Below are positions 17,047 to 25,832 of a stretch of 64,000 nucleotides of DNA, piece after piece. The notes beneath the pieces were generated by a model that saw only the letters and a list, made by a program, of their open reading frames with translations, was not told the origin of the DNA and made no database searches. A program made the translations under genes and the position numbers. The stretch is from a bacterium (lineage in GTDB: Bacteria > CSSED10-310 > JAFGSJ01), in assembly GCA_016934675.1 (NCBI GenBank), contig JAFGSJ010000020.1, forward strand, positions 1-64,000, written 5' to 3'. Within the stretch, counting starts at the first letter, position 1, and every line of letters starts with the position of its first letter.

Positions 17047-18267
17047 TCACAAAAACTCGCGTCTCACTTGTTGATCCAGGATGGCCCTTGATTTTTCATC
17101 GAGGAGATCGGGCCGGTCCCGGATCAACAGCGTCAGCCATCGATCTGCCAGTCTATTTCTATCATCTTTCGTTCTCTGAAGAAAAGAGCATGTTTCGAGG
17201 GAGTTCTCTGCTGGTTTCCCAGCATCGTTCTTTAGCGAAACATCATGTGCCGTGAATGATCTGTTCAATTCGCGTAATTGCTGGGACAGGTAATCCAGTA
17301 TTGCAGGGCTGTCGATCAAGGTTTGCCAGATTGCCCGCAATTGTTGGACGCGTGAGCTTCTGGGGTAGAGTTTGAGCAGGTAGTTGCTGTCCAGATAGCC
17401 CCAGAGGCTCGTCGCATGAATAATAGTCGGAAGACCGTTCAGGATCGCCTCCTTGACCAAAGCATATTCTCGAAATGATGCCCCGAATTGTGCGACAATT
17501 AACAGGTTTTTATCAGAGATGAACCATTTGAAAGTATCGACAAAAACAGCGAAATCATTCGATGCATCGGGTAAGGAAATGATGTGCGTGGCAATGCCAT
17601 CAGCCCAGATCGAGGAAAGCTGTGATGACTCGAGACTGCTTCTGACTTCATCGTGGAATCCCTGATCGTTTGCTCGACTCAGAATCCCAATGTTTAAACG
17701 GCCCTGATCAATACCTGCTCGCCGATCAAGGTTTGTTTGTCCTGTTCCGGTTATTGGCTGACGGGGATGAGTCAGATGTATGACAGGTTTGGAAGTGAGG
17801 CCCCGTTCGAGGAAGGCCTGCTGTCGGCGATCGAGAACGAAAATACCGTGACTCGATTCGAGGAGATGTATGAGCCTGAGCTCCGACTCTGGTAGACACT
17901 GTTCGATTTGATGCTGGAACAGTCGAGAAAAGAAACGTTGCCTTAAAGGTCCTTTCCAGTTCCGAAGAGGGCCGATATCCTCGAGCAGGATGAGACCCGG
18001 ATAAAGCCTGATCAATGGTTCCAGTTTCAGGTATTGTTCATCTCGGTCAAAATAGTACATGATCGAGCCAAAACCTCTGGACTGAATTACCTGTGTAAAT
18101 GATTGAATATGATAGTAGGACCAGTATTCGTCACTAAAGATTTTCAATCCGGGATGATCGGTGCTGAAGTAGCTGGTCCTTCCCCGCTCGAACCCGAAAG
18201 GGTCCTGACCGAAAATGGTCCTGAATTCAGAGGGTAAGCAGGCGGCGATGATGGCTAAGCTCGTCAT
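17047..18267 (-). CDS. Putative GT-B glycosyltransferase
   Basis: About 406 residues. The N-terminal half is poorly conserved. The C-terminal half has GT-B-like features: LNIGILSRANDQG, then a loop with LLIVAQFGASFREYALVKEAILNGLPTII-type content, a typical acceptor/donor region where a glycosyltransferase lists an unavailable glycan as absent. No clear EX7E motif is visible. It starts 15 bases after the stop of the GT4 gene, so it is the last gene of the wzm-wzt operon. I prefer the ATG at 18267 to the track-length start at 18342, which would overlap the GT4 gene by 61 bases. The function is inferred mostly from context. Confidence 0.55.
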   Translation of the reverse strand: MTSLAIIAACLPSEFRTIFGQDPFGFERGRTSYFSTDHPGLKIFSDEYWSYYHIQSFTQVIQSRGFGSIMYYFDRDEQYLKLEPLIRLYPGLILLEDIGPLRNWKGPLRQRFFSRLFQHQIEQCLPESELRLIHLLESSHGIFVLDRRQQAFLERGLTSKPVIHLTHPRQPITGTGQTNLDRRAGIDQGRLNIGILSRANDQGFHDEVRSSLESSQLSSIWADGIATHIISLPDASNDFAVFVDTFKWFISDKNLLIVAQFGASFREYALVKEAILNGLPTIIHATSLWGYLDSNYLLKLYPRSSRVQQLRAIWQTLIDSPAILDYLSQQLRELNRSFTAHDVSLKNDAGKPAENSLETCSFLQRTKDDRNRLADRWLTLLIRDRPDLLDEKSRAILDQQVRREFL

Positions 18268-18281
18268 GGTAGGTCGGGCTT

Positions 18282-19322
18282 TCAGGGTAAATCCGCCAAC
18301 AAGCGGTCCAGCACATTTGACCAGGTAATCGATTGAATACACTCGAAACCGTTTTGCCCCAATTCACGGGCCCTTTCCTTATGTTCGATCAAATCGAGGC
18401 ACTCGTGTGCGATTTGTTCCGGCTTGGTCTGAGCAACCTTGCCTGTACGATCGTGCTCGACGAACTCGAGCACGGCTCCGGAATCGGAACACGTCACGAC
18501 CGGTTTCCGGGCTTGAAAAGCTTCAAGCGTGATCAGGCCGAGGTCTTCATCATAAGGTGCGAAATAGACCAGACAGGCCCGACTATAAAGCTCCAACAAC
18601 TCCTGGTCCGTAACATAGCCCAGGAATCGGACCCGGTCCGAGACGCCCAATTCCAGGCTCAACTCCTGCAAGTGGCCTGATTGAGGGCCAGTCCCGACGA
18701 TAAGACAACTCACTGTAGCCGGTAAATAAGGCATGGTCCTGATAAGTAAATCAACGCGTTTGCTGAGTTCGAGTCGACCGGGACACAGGATGAAATTCTC
18801 AAAGACGGGCGGCAAATATTCGCCCAGGCGTTTGACGGGAACATAAAGGTGCTGGCTTTCGAGTCCATTGAAGTGTAACAGACGTTTCGACACGTTTTGG
18901 GATATGGTAAAAATACGTTTCGCTTCGAGTAAGGCCTGACTGTCCCAATCCACGAGTGTCTGCCGGATAAAGGTATCCTCTTCGGAACTTGAAAATCCGC
19001 TGAGATGGGTCCCGAAACAATCATAGATTTCCCTGAACTGATGAGTCAGCCAGACTACTTTGCAGGAATGTTTCACCAGATATGAGGGAAATTTGGTAGC
19101 GATAATCAGATCGACCGAAGCGGCATAACTCTCGGAAAGATCGAGTAAACGCCAGACCAGACTGTCCCGCACAAGCTGTTCCTTGGGATACCATTTAAAC
19201 GGTATGTTGATCTGCTCGACCTGATGACCGCGTTCTTGCAAGGCCTTGATCAGGTTCTCGGCCATACTCTCGGCACCGCCCCTGACAAACGGTACTTGCA
19301 CCGTACAGACACATATCTTCAT
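18282..19322 (-). CDS. Glycosyltransferase family 4
   Basis: 346 residues with the GT4 layout. The N-terminal Rossmann half has VRGGAESMAENLIKAL, and the C-terminal half has ILCPGRLELSKRVDLLIRTM, RVRFLGYV, and the nucleotide-sugar site EDLGLITLEAFQARKPVV (EX7E) followed by CSDSGAVLEFV. Retaining GT4 enzymes transfer a sugar from a nucleotide donor onto a growing glycan at the cytoplasmic face. It lies 73 bases after the coiled-coil gene in the export operon and is probably involved in making the exported polysaccharide. Confidence 0.88.
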   Translation of the reverse strand: MKICVCTVQVPFVRGGAESMAENLIKALQERGHQVEQINIPFKWYPKEQLVRDSLVWRLLDLSESYAASVDLIIATKFPSYLVKHSCKVVWLTHQFREIYDCFGTHLSGFSSSEEDTFIRQTLVDWDSQALLEAKRIFTISQNVSKRLLHFNGLESQHLYVPVKRLGEYLPPVFENFILCPGRLELSKRVDLLIRTMPYLPATVSCLIVGTGPQSGHLQELSLELGVSDRVRFLGYVTDQELLELYSRACLVYFAPYDEDLGLITLEAFQARKPVVTCSDSGAVLEFVEHDRTGKVAQTKPEQIAHECLDLIEHKERARELGQNGFECIQSITWSNVLDRLLADLP

Positions 19323-19395
19323 CCACTTACCCCAATGCTCGACACTAACAATGCCTTAGATAATGATTATATCATAAAACGATAGTGATCGCGTC

Positions 19396-20109
19396 CTAGG
19401 TGGATTCTGTGCTCTCACTGTCCTCAACAGCCGACCTACCGTATTGTTCAATTTGATCCAGACGCTGATATATCTCCAAAAAGGCCAGCTTCATGAATTC
19501 ATCTGCCTCCTGGCCAGCGTTCTCCAAAGTCTTTTCCAGGTCAAGAAGGCAGTGGCGAATACATTCCAACTCGGACCGCCTGGTTTCGATCATGTCTCTT
19601 TGTTCGTTCATCAGGAGTTGGAGCCGGTGTCGAGACAGGTCCATCAGAGCAACCATATTGTTCATTGTCCGGATCAGGCGTGCGTTGAACTGGTGTTGGG
19701 AGGCAAAAACAGGCCGGATAAGCCGGGCCAGTAACACGTAGAAAGGGTAAAGAAGCATCCTGATCAGGTCCGATGCCCTCTTCCCTGTTTTATCATATGA
19801 AGGGCTGAGCGGGTCATAATCTGCATTCAGTACGGGCAATAATTCAGCGAGTTCCTTTTTAAGGCCGGCTTCATCAGCCCGGATACTATCCGGAGCCAGG
19901 CGGTCCGGTAATGAGGCCAGTCGGATACGCAGTTTATGCAATTGTGAATCGAGAGTATCACTCAGGACCTGATGAAATTTGCTTTCCGAGCCTTTCGGCG
20001 AGGATCGTGTCTCGAGAGTGTCGGTCAAGGCGGTGCGAAGAATTCGGGCCTTGAGTGCAGCCAGGATTTTGCGTGGGTCCTGTGTGTTCTCTCGTTCTGA
20101 CTCGGTCAT
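19396..20109 (-). CDS. Coiled-coil protein of the polysaccharide export operon
   Basis: About 237 residues. The ATG at 20109 overlaps the TGA of the wzt gene (ATGA). I recognise no catalytic domain. A middle stretch (LIRMLLYPFYVLLARLIRPV, then FNARLIRTMNNMVAL) followed by a heptad-rich C-terminus (SRHRLQLLMNEQRDM, ETRRSELECIRHCL, LEKTLENAG) is typical of the linker that joins methyltransferase or glycosyltransferase domains to coiled coils in O-antigen ABC operons. Such coiled coils act as chain-length rulers in WbdD. Here the coiled coil stands alone without the enzyme, so a scaffold or length-control role is a guess. Confidence 0.6.
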   Translation of the reverse strand: MTESERENTQDPRKILAALKARILRTALTDTLETRSSPKGSESKFHQVLSDTLDSQLHKLRIRLASLPDRLAPDSIRADEAGLKKELAELLPVLNADYDPLSPSYDKTGKRASDLIRMLLYPFYVLLARLIRPVFASQHQFNARLIRTMNNMVALMDLSRHRLQLLMNEQRDMIETRRSELECIRHCLLDLEKTLENAGQEADEFMKLAFLEIYQRLDQIEQYGRSAVEDSESTEST

Positions 20110-21443
20110 GTTTTGACCTTTAATACTACTGGATCGTGATCGTTCGAATGAATCGACCATTCATGGTCCGGACGATAAATTCCCTGTTCATTATGGAACC
20201 GGCTCCGGACCGCAAAGGTATGCAGACGAAAATGATAATCGTACGGGAAACCATCGCGTTTGTGACAGGCTACATCCAGGTAATAACTCGATTCGATCAG
20301 GTCCAGGGACGGGATCGAACAACGCACTTCACCCTCACCATGAATGTGCTCGATCTCGAGGAACTCGATATCAGTGTTCGAGGCATAGACGCAGGTCCCA
20401 TTCGGCAGATATATTCCGATACCGAACACGGGCTTTTCGATGATCTCCTTTGCCCTGAAGGCTATTTTGATGGTCATGCTTTCACCGGTATTAAAAACAT
20501 ATTTATCCATTCCGTTACGATCCATGAATTTGACTGAAGTGATCTCGACATCGCGATTGCCCCAACGCTTGCGATCTTTGGCCTTCTCGTGTGAGGCTTG
20601 AGGATCGAGATTCGCTATCTCGCCATTCTCCATTTCCTGGTGATGGGCGTCGAGGTCAGAGGTGATCCGGGCATGTTCCTCGGCAAAAAGTTCCGACTCC
20701 TCACGCTCGATGTAGGTCAGGTAACGGTCGATGATTTCACGGGGATGACCTTCAGCCAGGATTCTGCCTTTTTCAAGCCAGATTGCCCGATCGCAGAACT
20801 TCTCGACTGCGGACAAATCGTGACTGACAAACAGGATTGTCTTGTCCTTGTTTTTATACTCCTCGATCTTATCGATACATTTATGACCGAATTTCGCATC
20901 TCCCACGGCCAATATCTCGTCGATCAACAGTATCTCGGGATCGACATGGATCGCAATCGAAAATCCGAGCCGGATGAACATGCCTGATGAGTATGTCCTA
21001 ACCGGGGCATCGATAAAATCACCCAGACCCGAAAACTTGATGATGTCGTCCATCTTATCGAGTAATTGCTTGCGTGAAAGGCCAAGAATGATCCCATTGA
21101 TCATGATGTTCTCACGGCCACTGATCTCGGGGTGGAAACCGCCGCCCAATTCGATCAGGGCCGATAAACGCCCATTCACCGTGATCTTGCCTGAGGTCGG
21201 TTTGGTTATACCGGCAATCACCTTCAACAATGTGGATTTACCCGAACCGTTCCGCCCGATAATCCCGAGCATCTCACCGCGCTTGAGTGCAAACGAAACA
21301 TCGTTCAGGGCCCAGAAAGTCGCCTTCTCCTCAGAATTTCTCTTCGTCAATAAATCGATCAATGTGCTCTTCAAGGTCAAGAACCTTTTACGGCGATGTT
21401 TCCGGTACCTCTTGGCCACAGATTCGGCTACAATCGCGTCCAC
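20106..21443 (-). CDS. wzt: Polysaccharide ABC exporter ATPase with C-terminal sugar-binding domain (Wzt)
   Basis: 445 residues. ABC motifs: Walker A GIIGRNGSGKSTLLK, GGGFHPEISGRENI, signature TYSSGMFIRLGFS and Walker B EILLIDEILAVGD, then FVSHDLSAV. From about 310 a beta-sandwich Wzt-C domain (VEITSVKFMD, YVFNTGESMTIKIAF, GIGIYLPNGTCVYASNT) is expected to recognise the finished glycan end. I set the start at the GTG at 21443: GGAGGAGG lies just before it, and it begins one base after the wzm stop. The earlier ATG at 21491 would overlap wzm by 47 bases. It pairs with the upstream permease to move O-antigen-like polysaccharide across the inner membrane. Confidence 0.92.
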   Translation of the reverse strand: MDAIVAESVAKRYRKHRRKRFLTLKSTLIDLLTKRNSEEKATFWALNDVSFALKRGEMLGIIGRNGSGKSTLLKVIAGITKPTSGKITVNGRLSALIELGGGFHPEISGRENIMINGIILGLSRKQLLDKMDDIIKFSGLGDFIDAPVRTYSSGMFIRLGFSIAIHVDPEILLIDEILAVGDAKFGHKCIDKIEEYKNKDKTILFVSHDLSAVEKFCDRAIWLEKGRILAEGHPREIIDRYLTYIEREESELFAEEHARITSDLDAHHQEMENGEIANLDPQASHEKAKDRKRWGNRDVEITSVKFMDRNGMDKYVFNTGESMTIKIAFRAKEIIEKPVFGIGIYLPNGTCVYASNTDIEFLEIEHIHGEGEVRCSIPSLDLIESSYYLDVACHKRDGFPYDYHFRLHTFAVRSRFHNEQGIYRPDHEWSIHSNDHDPVVLKVKT

Positions 21444-21444
21444 C

Positions 21445-22227
21445 TCAAACCTCCTCCGGAAAATTATCCTTGTTCCGATTGAAGATCGCATAACCGATCA
21501 TAAACAGGAGCAAAGAGCCAAGTCCAATCAACAGCAAGCGTTTCCAATGAAACAATCGCCCATAAAAGAAAATGTCCTGGTAACTCATCATGACCAAAGC
21601 AATCGGGTTGGCTTTATATAAAAGGGGATACTTCTGCATAATCTCCACACCGTCAACCGTATAGATTATCGGACAGACAAAAAACATCAGACTCATCAGA
21701 TTGGCCAGAATTTGCTCGACATCACGGAAATAAACACTCATGGTCGAGAGAAACATGACGATGGCCGTCATCATGATCACCTGCACCACTATCGAAAAAA
21801 CGAACAGAAGAGCATAGGGTGTCAATGTGATGTGATACAGGCGGAGAATGATCAAAAGCATGGGCAGACTGAGTAAAAAATTGACCAGATTCGAGAGGAC
21901 CGAGACAATCGGCAGGATTTCCGCCGGGAACAGGGCTTTGTTAACCAGGTTCGAGCCAACGATAATCGAGCGTGAGCCCTCGAGCACACCGGTAGAAAAC
22001 CAGATCCAGGGCAATAAACCACAGCACAGATAGGCTGTGTAACCTTTCATATCAAATCGTAAATAGTAGTTAAAGACCAGGGCATAAACACCCATCATAA
22101 GCAACGGATTAAGAAATGACCAGAGAAATCCCAGGACCGAGCCACGATAGCGTGCTTTCAACTCCCGGAGGACCAGTGTATAAATCAAGACCCGATGCCG
22201 AAACAGATTCTTCAGATTAGCGATCAC
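21445..22227 (-). CDS. wzm: Polysaccharide ABC-2 permease (Wzm)
   Basis: 260 residues with six membrane segments and the ABC-2/TagG signature: LKARYRGSVLGFLWSFLNPLL near the N-terminus, LLPWIWF, and a C-terminal FFVCPIIYT and LYKANPIALVM. GTG is the start, with AAGGA 7 bases upstream. It is the first gene of the export operon and forms the channel with the Wzt ATPase encoded directly after it. Confidence 0.93.
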   Translation of the reverse strand: MIANLKNLFRHRVLIYTLVLRELKARYRGSVLGFLWSFLNPLLMMGVYALVFNYYLRFDMKGYTAYLCCGLLPWIWFSTGVLEGSRSIIVGSNLVNKALFPAEILPIVSVLSNLVNFLLSLPMLLIILRLYHITLTPYALLFVFSIVVQVIMMTAIVMFLSTMSVYFRDVEQILANLMSLMFFVCPIIYTVDGVEIMQKYPLLYKANPIALVMMSYQDIFFYGRLFHWKRLLLIGLGSLLLFMIGYAIFNRNKDNFPEEV

Positions 22228-22324
22228 GGTTAATTCCTTTTTGAGCTTGGCATACTTGTACCCTCACAACAACCTCCTCGACAGGTATCGACTCATTATC
22301 TGTTATGACATGAAGACCTATTCT

Positions 22325-23467
22325 TCAATTTTTTCTGGAGCGTTGCCGGAATACTGTTTCGACAATGATCGAGGCAGCCTGGTCTACCTCGTGCGCAGTT
22401 GTGAATCGGCCGACTGATAGTCTCAGCGTTCCCAGGGCATATTCCGGCGGGACTTTCAGGGCAGCCAGGACCGATGAAATCGTGTTACCCTGCGCATGAC
22501 AAGCCGCACCAGCCGACGCGGCCACTTTTTTCATCCGACCCAGAATTTCACCAGCCTGGACCCCCTTGATACCAATATTCGAGGTATTGGGCAATCTTTT
22601 ATCGGGATGACCGTTCAGACGCAGATCGGGTATGGCTTCGAATAAAGCGTGTTCAAGCCTGTCCCGCATCGCTTTCATATGAGCACTATACGTGTTCAGA
22701 TTGTTACTGATCAACTCGCACGCCTTACCCAAGCCTACTATCTGACTGACATTCTCTGTGCCGGCCCGCTGGTTCATTTCCTGACCCGCACCATGAATAA
22801 ACTTCCTGACTTTGGTCCCCTTCCTGATATACAACACGCCGATACCTTTTGGTGCATAGATTTTGTGTCCGGCAATCGTCAACAGGTCGACTCCGAGTTC
22901 ATCCACCCTCACCGGGATTTTTCCTACGGATTGAGCACAATCAGAATGGACCAGTATGCCGTATTCATGAGCCTGTCGAGCAAGTTCAGCTATGGGCTGA
23001 ATGGTACCTACCTCATTGTTGGCATGCATTACCGACAAAATAACCGTTTTCCGAGTCATTAATGAGGGAAGCTGATCGGGATCGACCAAACCAGTGCTAT
23101 CCACCCCAAGATACGATATCTTCAAACCCTGGTTTTCAAGATTGTGACACACCTCGAGAATAGCCGGATGCTCGATCACCGAAGTAATGATCTCATCCCC
23201 TTTGGCCTTGTTGGCTGCCAGGGCACCAATGAGGGCATGATTGTTCGACTCCGTGCCACCACTGGTGAATACAACCTCGTCCGGATCGCAACCTAGCATG
23301 ACTGCCACCTGCATCCGAGCATCATTCACCGCTTTGCGGGCCCTTTGACCTAAGACATGACTACTCGACGGATTGCCAAAATGCTGACTCAGATAAGGGA
23401 GCATCGCTTTCAACACAACCGGATCTGTCGGCGTGGTCGCATTGTAGTCCATGTATATCAAGCCCAT
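22325..23467 (-). CDS. Cysteine desulfurase (NifS/IscS family)
   Basis: 380 residues. The start MGLIYMDYNATTPTDP, GGTESNNHALIG, the PLP-binding GHKIYAPKG (Lys202) and the catalytic-loop Cys323 in SAGAACHAQG identify a class V aminotransferase-fold cysteine desulfurase that delivers sulfur for Fe-S clusters or thio-modification. The loop around the Cys is of the long, group I type. No iscU, iscR or tRNA-thiolation gene is adjacent. I chose the ATG at 23467, preceded by AGGGG, over an in-frame ATG at 23503 that has no family counterpart. Confidence 0.92.
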   Translation of the reverse strand: MGLIYMDYNATTPTDPVVLKAMLPYLSQHFGNPSSSHVLGQRARKAVNDARMQVAVMLGCDPDEVVFTSGGTESNNHALIGALAANKAKGDEIITSVIEHPAILEVCHNLENQGLKISYLGVDSTGLVDPDQLPSLMTRKTVILSVMHANNEVGTIQPIAELARQAHEYGILVHSDCAQSVGKIPVRVDELGVDLLTIAGHKIYAPKGIGVLYIRKGTKVRKFIHGAGQEMNQRAGTENVSQIVGLGKACELISNNLNTYSAHMKAMRDRLEHALFEAIPDLRLNGHPDKRLPNTSNIGIKGVQAGEILGRMKKVAASAGAACHAQGNTISSVLAALKVPPEYALGTLRLSVGRFTTAHEVDQAASIIVETVFRQRSRKN

Positions 23468-23514
23468 ATTCCACCCCTGTTCTTCATGATAACAAACCAG
23501 CATGCAATACGCTC

Positions 23515-23543
23515 ATTATAGATAATCGTCTGAATGATTGCAA
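23515..23543 (-). promoter_or_regulatory. Promoter of the cysteine desulfurase gene
   Basis: On the minus strand TTGCAA (23543-23538), a 17-base spacer and TATAAT (23520-23515) make a strong sigma70 promoter about 48 bases before the ATG. Confidence 0.6.
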
Positions 23544-23753
23544 GCATTACCCATCATAAAAAGCTTGACTTTTACCCCTTCCTAACTATATGCTTCCGAC
23601 CATAGTGACACAGACACCACCTGCCATTTCTATTCAGGCACCTCGAATTTTTCTATTAAATTTACTATTTTTAACACATTATTTTTTCTATACATTTAGC
23701 GTAAGAGATTATGAGCATAAGGGCTAAGCCATAAGCAGGGCTGAGGAAGAACA

Positions 23754-24647
23754 GTGGAAATCTCGAATACGAACAGGATGTCGTATCGGTGCTGGTTGTG
23801 CGGTTCGGACCAACTGACATTGATCAAACGTTCAAATATCAATGGGGCACTTGACAGTCGGACCTTTTCAATAACTGACAGCAAATATGGTATAACCGGG
23901 AGTATCTATCAATGCACATGTTGTGGTTTCAGGCAATGTTCCGAACTTGATGATGTGCTCAGATATTATGAGGACCTGGAGGATGAGAGTTACGAAGAGG
24001 GAAGAGTGGAGCGATCTATTCAAGCAAAGAAGTTGATAGAGATCATTGCTCGGTATAAGGCCCGTGGTCGTTTACTTGATATTGGGGCCGGGACGGGTAA
24101 TTTAGTAGAGGTGGCCCTGAATATGGGTTTTGATGCACAAGGGCTTGAACCTAGCAAATGGCTGCAAGGTCTTGCTCAAAAGCGTGGATTGCCGGTATAT
24201 CTCGGGACCTTTCCTCATTCCGCACTCGTGGGTCCCTATGATATTGTGACGTTGATTGATGTGATCGAACACGTTCACAATCCTGTCGCTTTATTAAGAG
24301 GGGCCCGTGACATCGTCGCTGAAGACGGGGTCATCGTGGTCGTAACACCAAATGTTGCTTCGTGTATGGCCCGGATGTTAGGCTGGTGGTGGTGGCATTA
24401 TCGCGTCGCCCATATTGGCTATTTTCATAGGGAGACATTGGCTTTTGCAGCCGAGAAAGCCCATCTGCAGCTTGTCAAGATGAAGCGGCCCACCTGGTTT
24501 TTTTCCGCTGATTACTTATTCGAGAGGGTGATGACTTATTTCCCGGCTTTCATGAGAATGAAAGCACCTGTTCTCCTCAAAAAAATACTCATACCACTTA
24601 ACCTGGGTGATTCGTTGATGGGAATATATGTTCCCCAAAAGGGGTAA
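23754..24647 (+). CDS. Zinc-ribbon class I SAM methyltransferase
   Basis: 297 residues, GTG start with GAGGAAG before it. An N-terminal zinc ribbon (Cys13-WL-Cys16 and Cys54-TC-Cys57) is followed by a SAM-binding core: RLLDIGAGTGNLVEVAL, then EPSKWL, IVTLIDVIEHVHNP and VVVTPNVAS. This zinc-ribbon methyltransferase type is common in surface-polysaccharide and lipid-sugar loci. It directly precedes the UbiA-family gene (7-base gap) and probably works on a polyprenyl-linked or glycan substrate; that is inference. Confidence 0.85.
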   Translation: MEISNTNRMSYRCWLCGSDQLTLIKRSNINGALDSRTFSITDSKYGITGSIYQCTCCGFRQCSELDDVLRYYEDLEDESYEEGRVERSIQAKKLIEIIARYKARGRLLDIGAGTGNLVEVALNMGFDAQGLEPSKWLQGLAQKRGLPVYLGTFPHSALVGPYDIVTLIDVIEHVHNPVALLRGARDIVAEDGVIVVVTPNVASCMARMLGWWWWHYRVAHIGYFHRETLAFAAEKAHLQLVKMKRPTWFFSADYLFERVMTYFPAFMRMKAPVLLKKILIPLNLGDSLMGIYVPQKG

Positions 24648-24654
24648 ACAAATA

Positions 24655-25590
24655 ATGGCTGTCAAAAGCTACCTTGAGTTAGCACGACCCAGTCATTGGT
24701 TCAAAAACCTTTTTGTTGTGCCGGGGACTGTGATAGCCATGTATCTGACCAAGACCCCCTTTTCACAATTTTGGTGGGCCCTGCTCGTCGGAATGACCAG
24801 TATTTGCCTGATTGCATCGGCCAACTATGTCATTAATGAATGGTTGGATGCCCGTTTTGACCGCTACCATCCTATCAAAAAAAATCGACCCTCCGTCATT
24901 GGCAATTTAGACAAACGGATTGTCTATCTGGAATATTGTCTTCTCTCCCTTATCGCTCTCGGGTTGGCAGGTTTGATTTCATTGCATTTCTTGTTATGCG
25001 CATTTATTTTTTTGAGTATGGGCGTTCTCTATAATGTCGAGCCTTTTCGCAGCAAGGACAAACCGATCATTGACGTTCTGTCGGAGTCAATCAATAATCC
25101 TATCAGACTTACCCTGGGATGGTTTATCGTAACGAACGACTCCATTCCTCCTTCGAGTTTGTTCTTTGGCTATTGGATGGCCGGTGCCTTTCTCATGTCG
25201 ATCAAACGTTATGCAGAGTATAAGGCTCTCAATGATAAACACATTGCCCAATTGTATCGCAAGTCGTTTGCTTTTTATACGGAGGAACGTTTATTGGTGT
25301 TATCCTTTTTTTATGGTGCATGTTCGGCTTTTTTCATGGGCGTATTTCTGATCAAATATCAGATCGAATTTTTTTTCGCCTTGCCCTTTTTAGCTGTTCT
25401 TTTTTCGTGGTATTTACATATTGGTTTGAAACCCAATTCCATAGCCCAGACCCCTGAACGTCTCTATCAAGAGAAATATTTTCTGCTCTATATCATTTTT
25501 CTGATTGTTCTGCTCAGTGTTCTCTTAGCGTATGATTTGCCTTGGCTGGACTGGTTTCTCAAAAATTCATTTGTTGATCACCCTCATTAG
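24655..25590 (+). CDS. UbiA-family prenyltransferase, decaprenyl-phosphate phosphoribosyltransferase-like
   Basis: 311 residues, polytopic. The first Asp motif is N61-EWL-D65-ARF-D69 followed by RYHPIKKNRPS, and a second polar motif is YNVEPFRSKDKPIIDV. The HPxKKNRP form is characteristic of the branch including decaprenyl-phosphate phosphoribosyltransferase, which makes polyprenyl-phosphoribose donors, rather than of ubiquinone or menaquinone prenyltransferases. ATG at 24655 is preceded by AAGGGG; the in-frame ATG at 24628 lies inside the methyltransferase gene. Pairing with a methyltransferase suggests production of an unusual lipid-linked sugar. Confidence 0.82.
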   Translation: MAVKSYLELARPSHWFKNLFVVPGTVIAMYLTKTPFSQFWWALLVGMTSICLIASANYVINEWLDARFDRYHPIKKNRPSVIGNLDKRIVYLEYCLLSLIALGLAGLISLHFLLCAFIFLSMGVLYNVEPFRSKDKPIIDVLSESINNPIRLTLGWFIVTNDSIPPSSLFFGYWMAGAFLMSIKRYAEYKALNDKHIAQLYRKSFAFYTEERLLVLSFFYGACSAFFMGVFLIKYQIEFFFALPFLAVLFSWYLHIGLKPNSIAQTPERLYQEKYFLLYIIFLIVLLSVLLAYDLPWLDWFLKNSFVDHPH

Positions 25591-25720
25591 AACAAAAGGG
25601 ACCAATAAAGATTCCAACTATATCACATCTAACAGCTATTTGAGCTCATCGAGCAATTTTAATTTCATTGTCCATACGTTTATGGTACTGAGAGGCTTGT
25701 TTCTTGCCTTCGGAAAATTC

Positions 25721-25748
25721 TTGACAACAATCGTGACTGTTGTATTGT
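25721..25748 (+). promoter_or_regulatory. Putative promoter of the nfnA operon
   Basis: TTGACA (25721-25726), a 16-base spacer and TATTGT (25743-25748) lie in the 242-base gap before nfnA, leaving a leader of about 80 bases. No gene is called in this gap. Confidence 0.45.
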
Positions 25749-25832
25749 ATATCACGTTATGGATTTGCTGTTGTGTGTTGTGGTTAGGTATATCAATCCA
25801 TCTGCTGAGTCTTTTCTGCTAGGAGATAGTGT

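Noticed and set aside
20974-21621. 215-codon plus-strand ORF opposite wzt and wzm
   Set aside because: It is antisense to two strongly conserved genes and spans their junction.
25682-25822. 46-codon hydrophobic ORF before nfnA
   Set aside because: A TTGACA-16-TATTGT promoter lies inside it and no ribosome site precedes its ATG, so the region reads as a leader rather than a gene.
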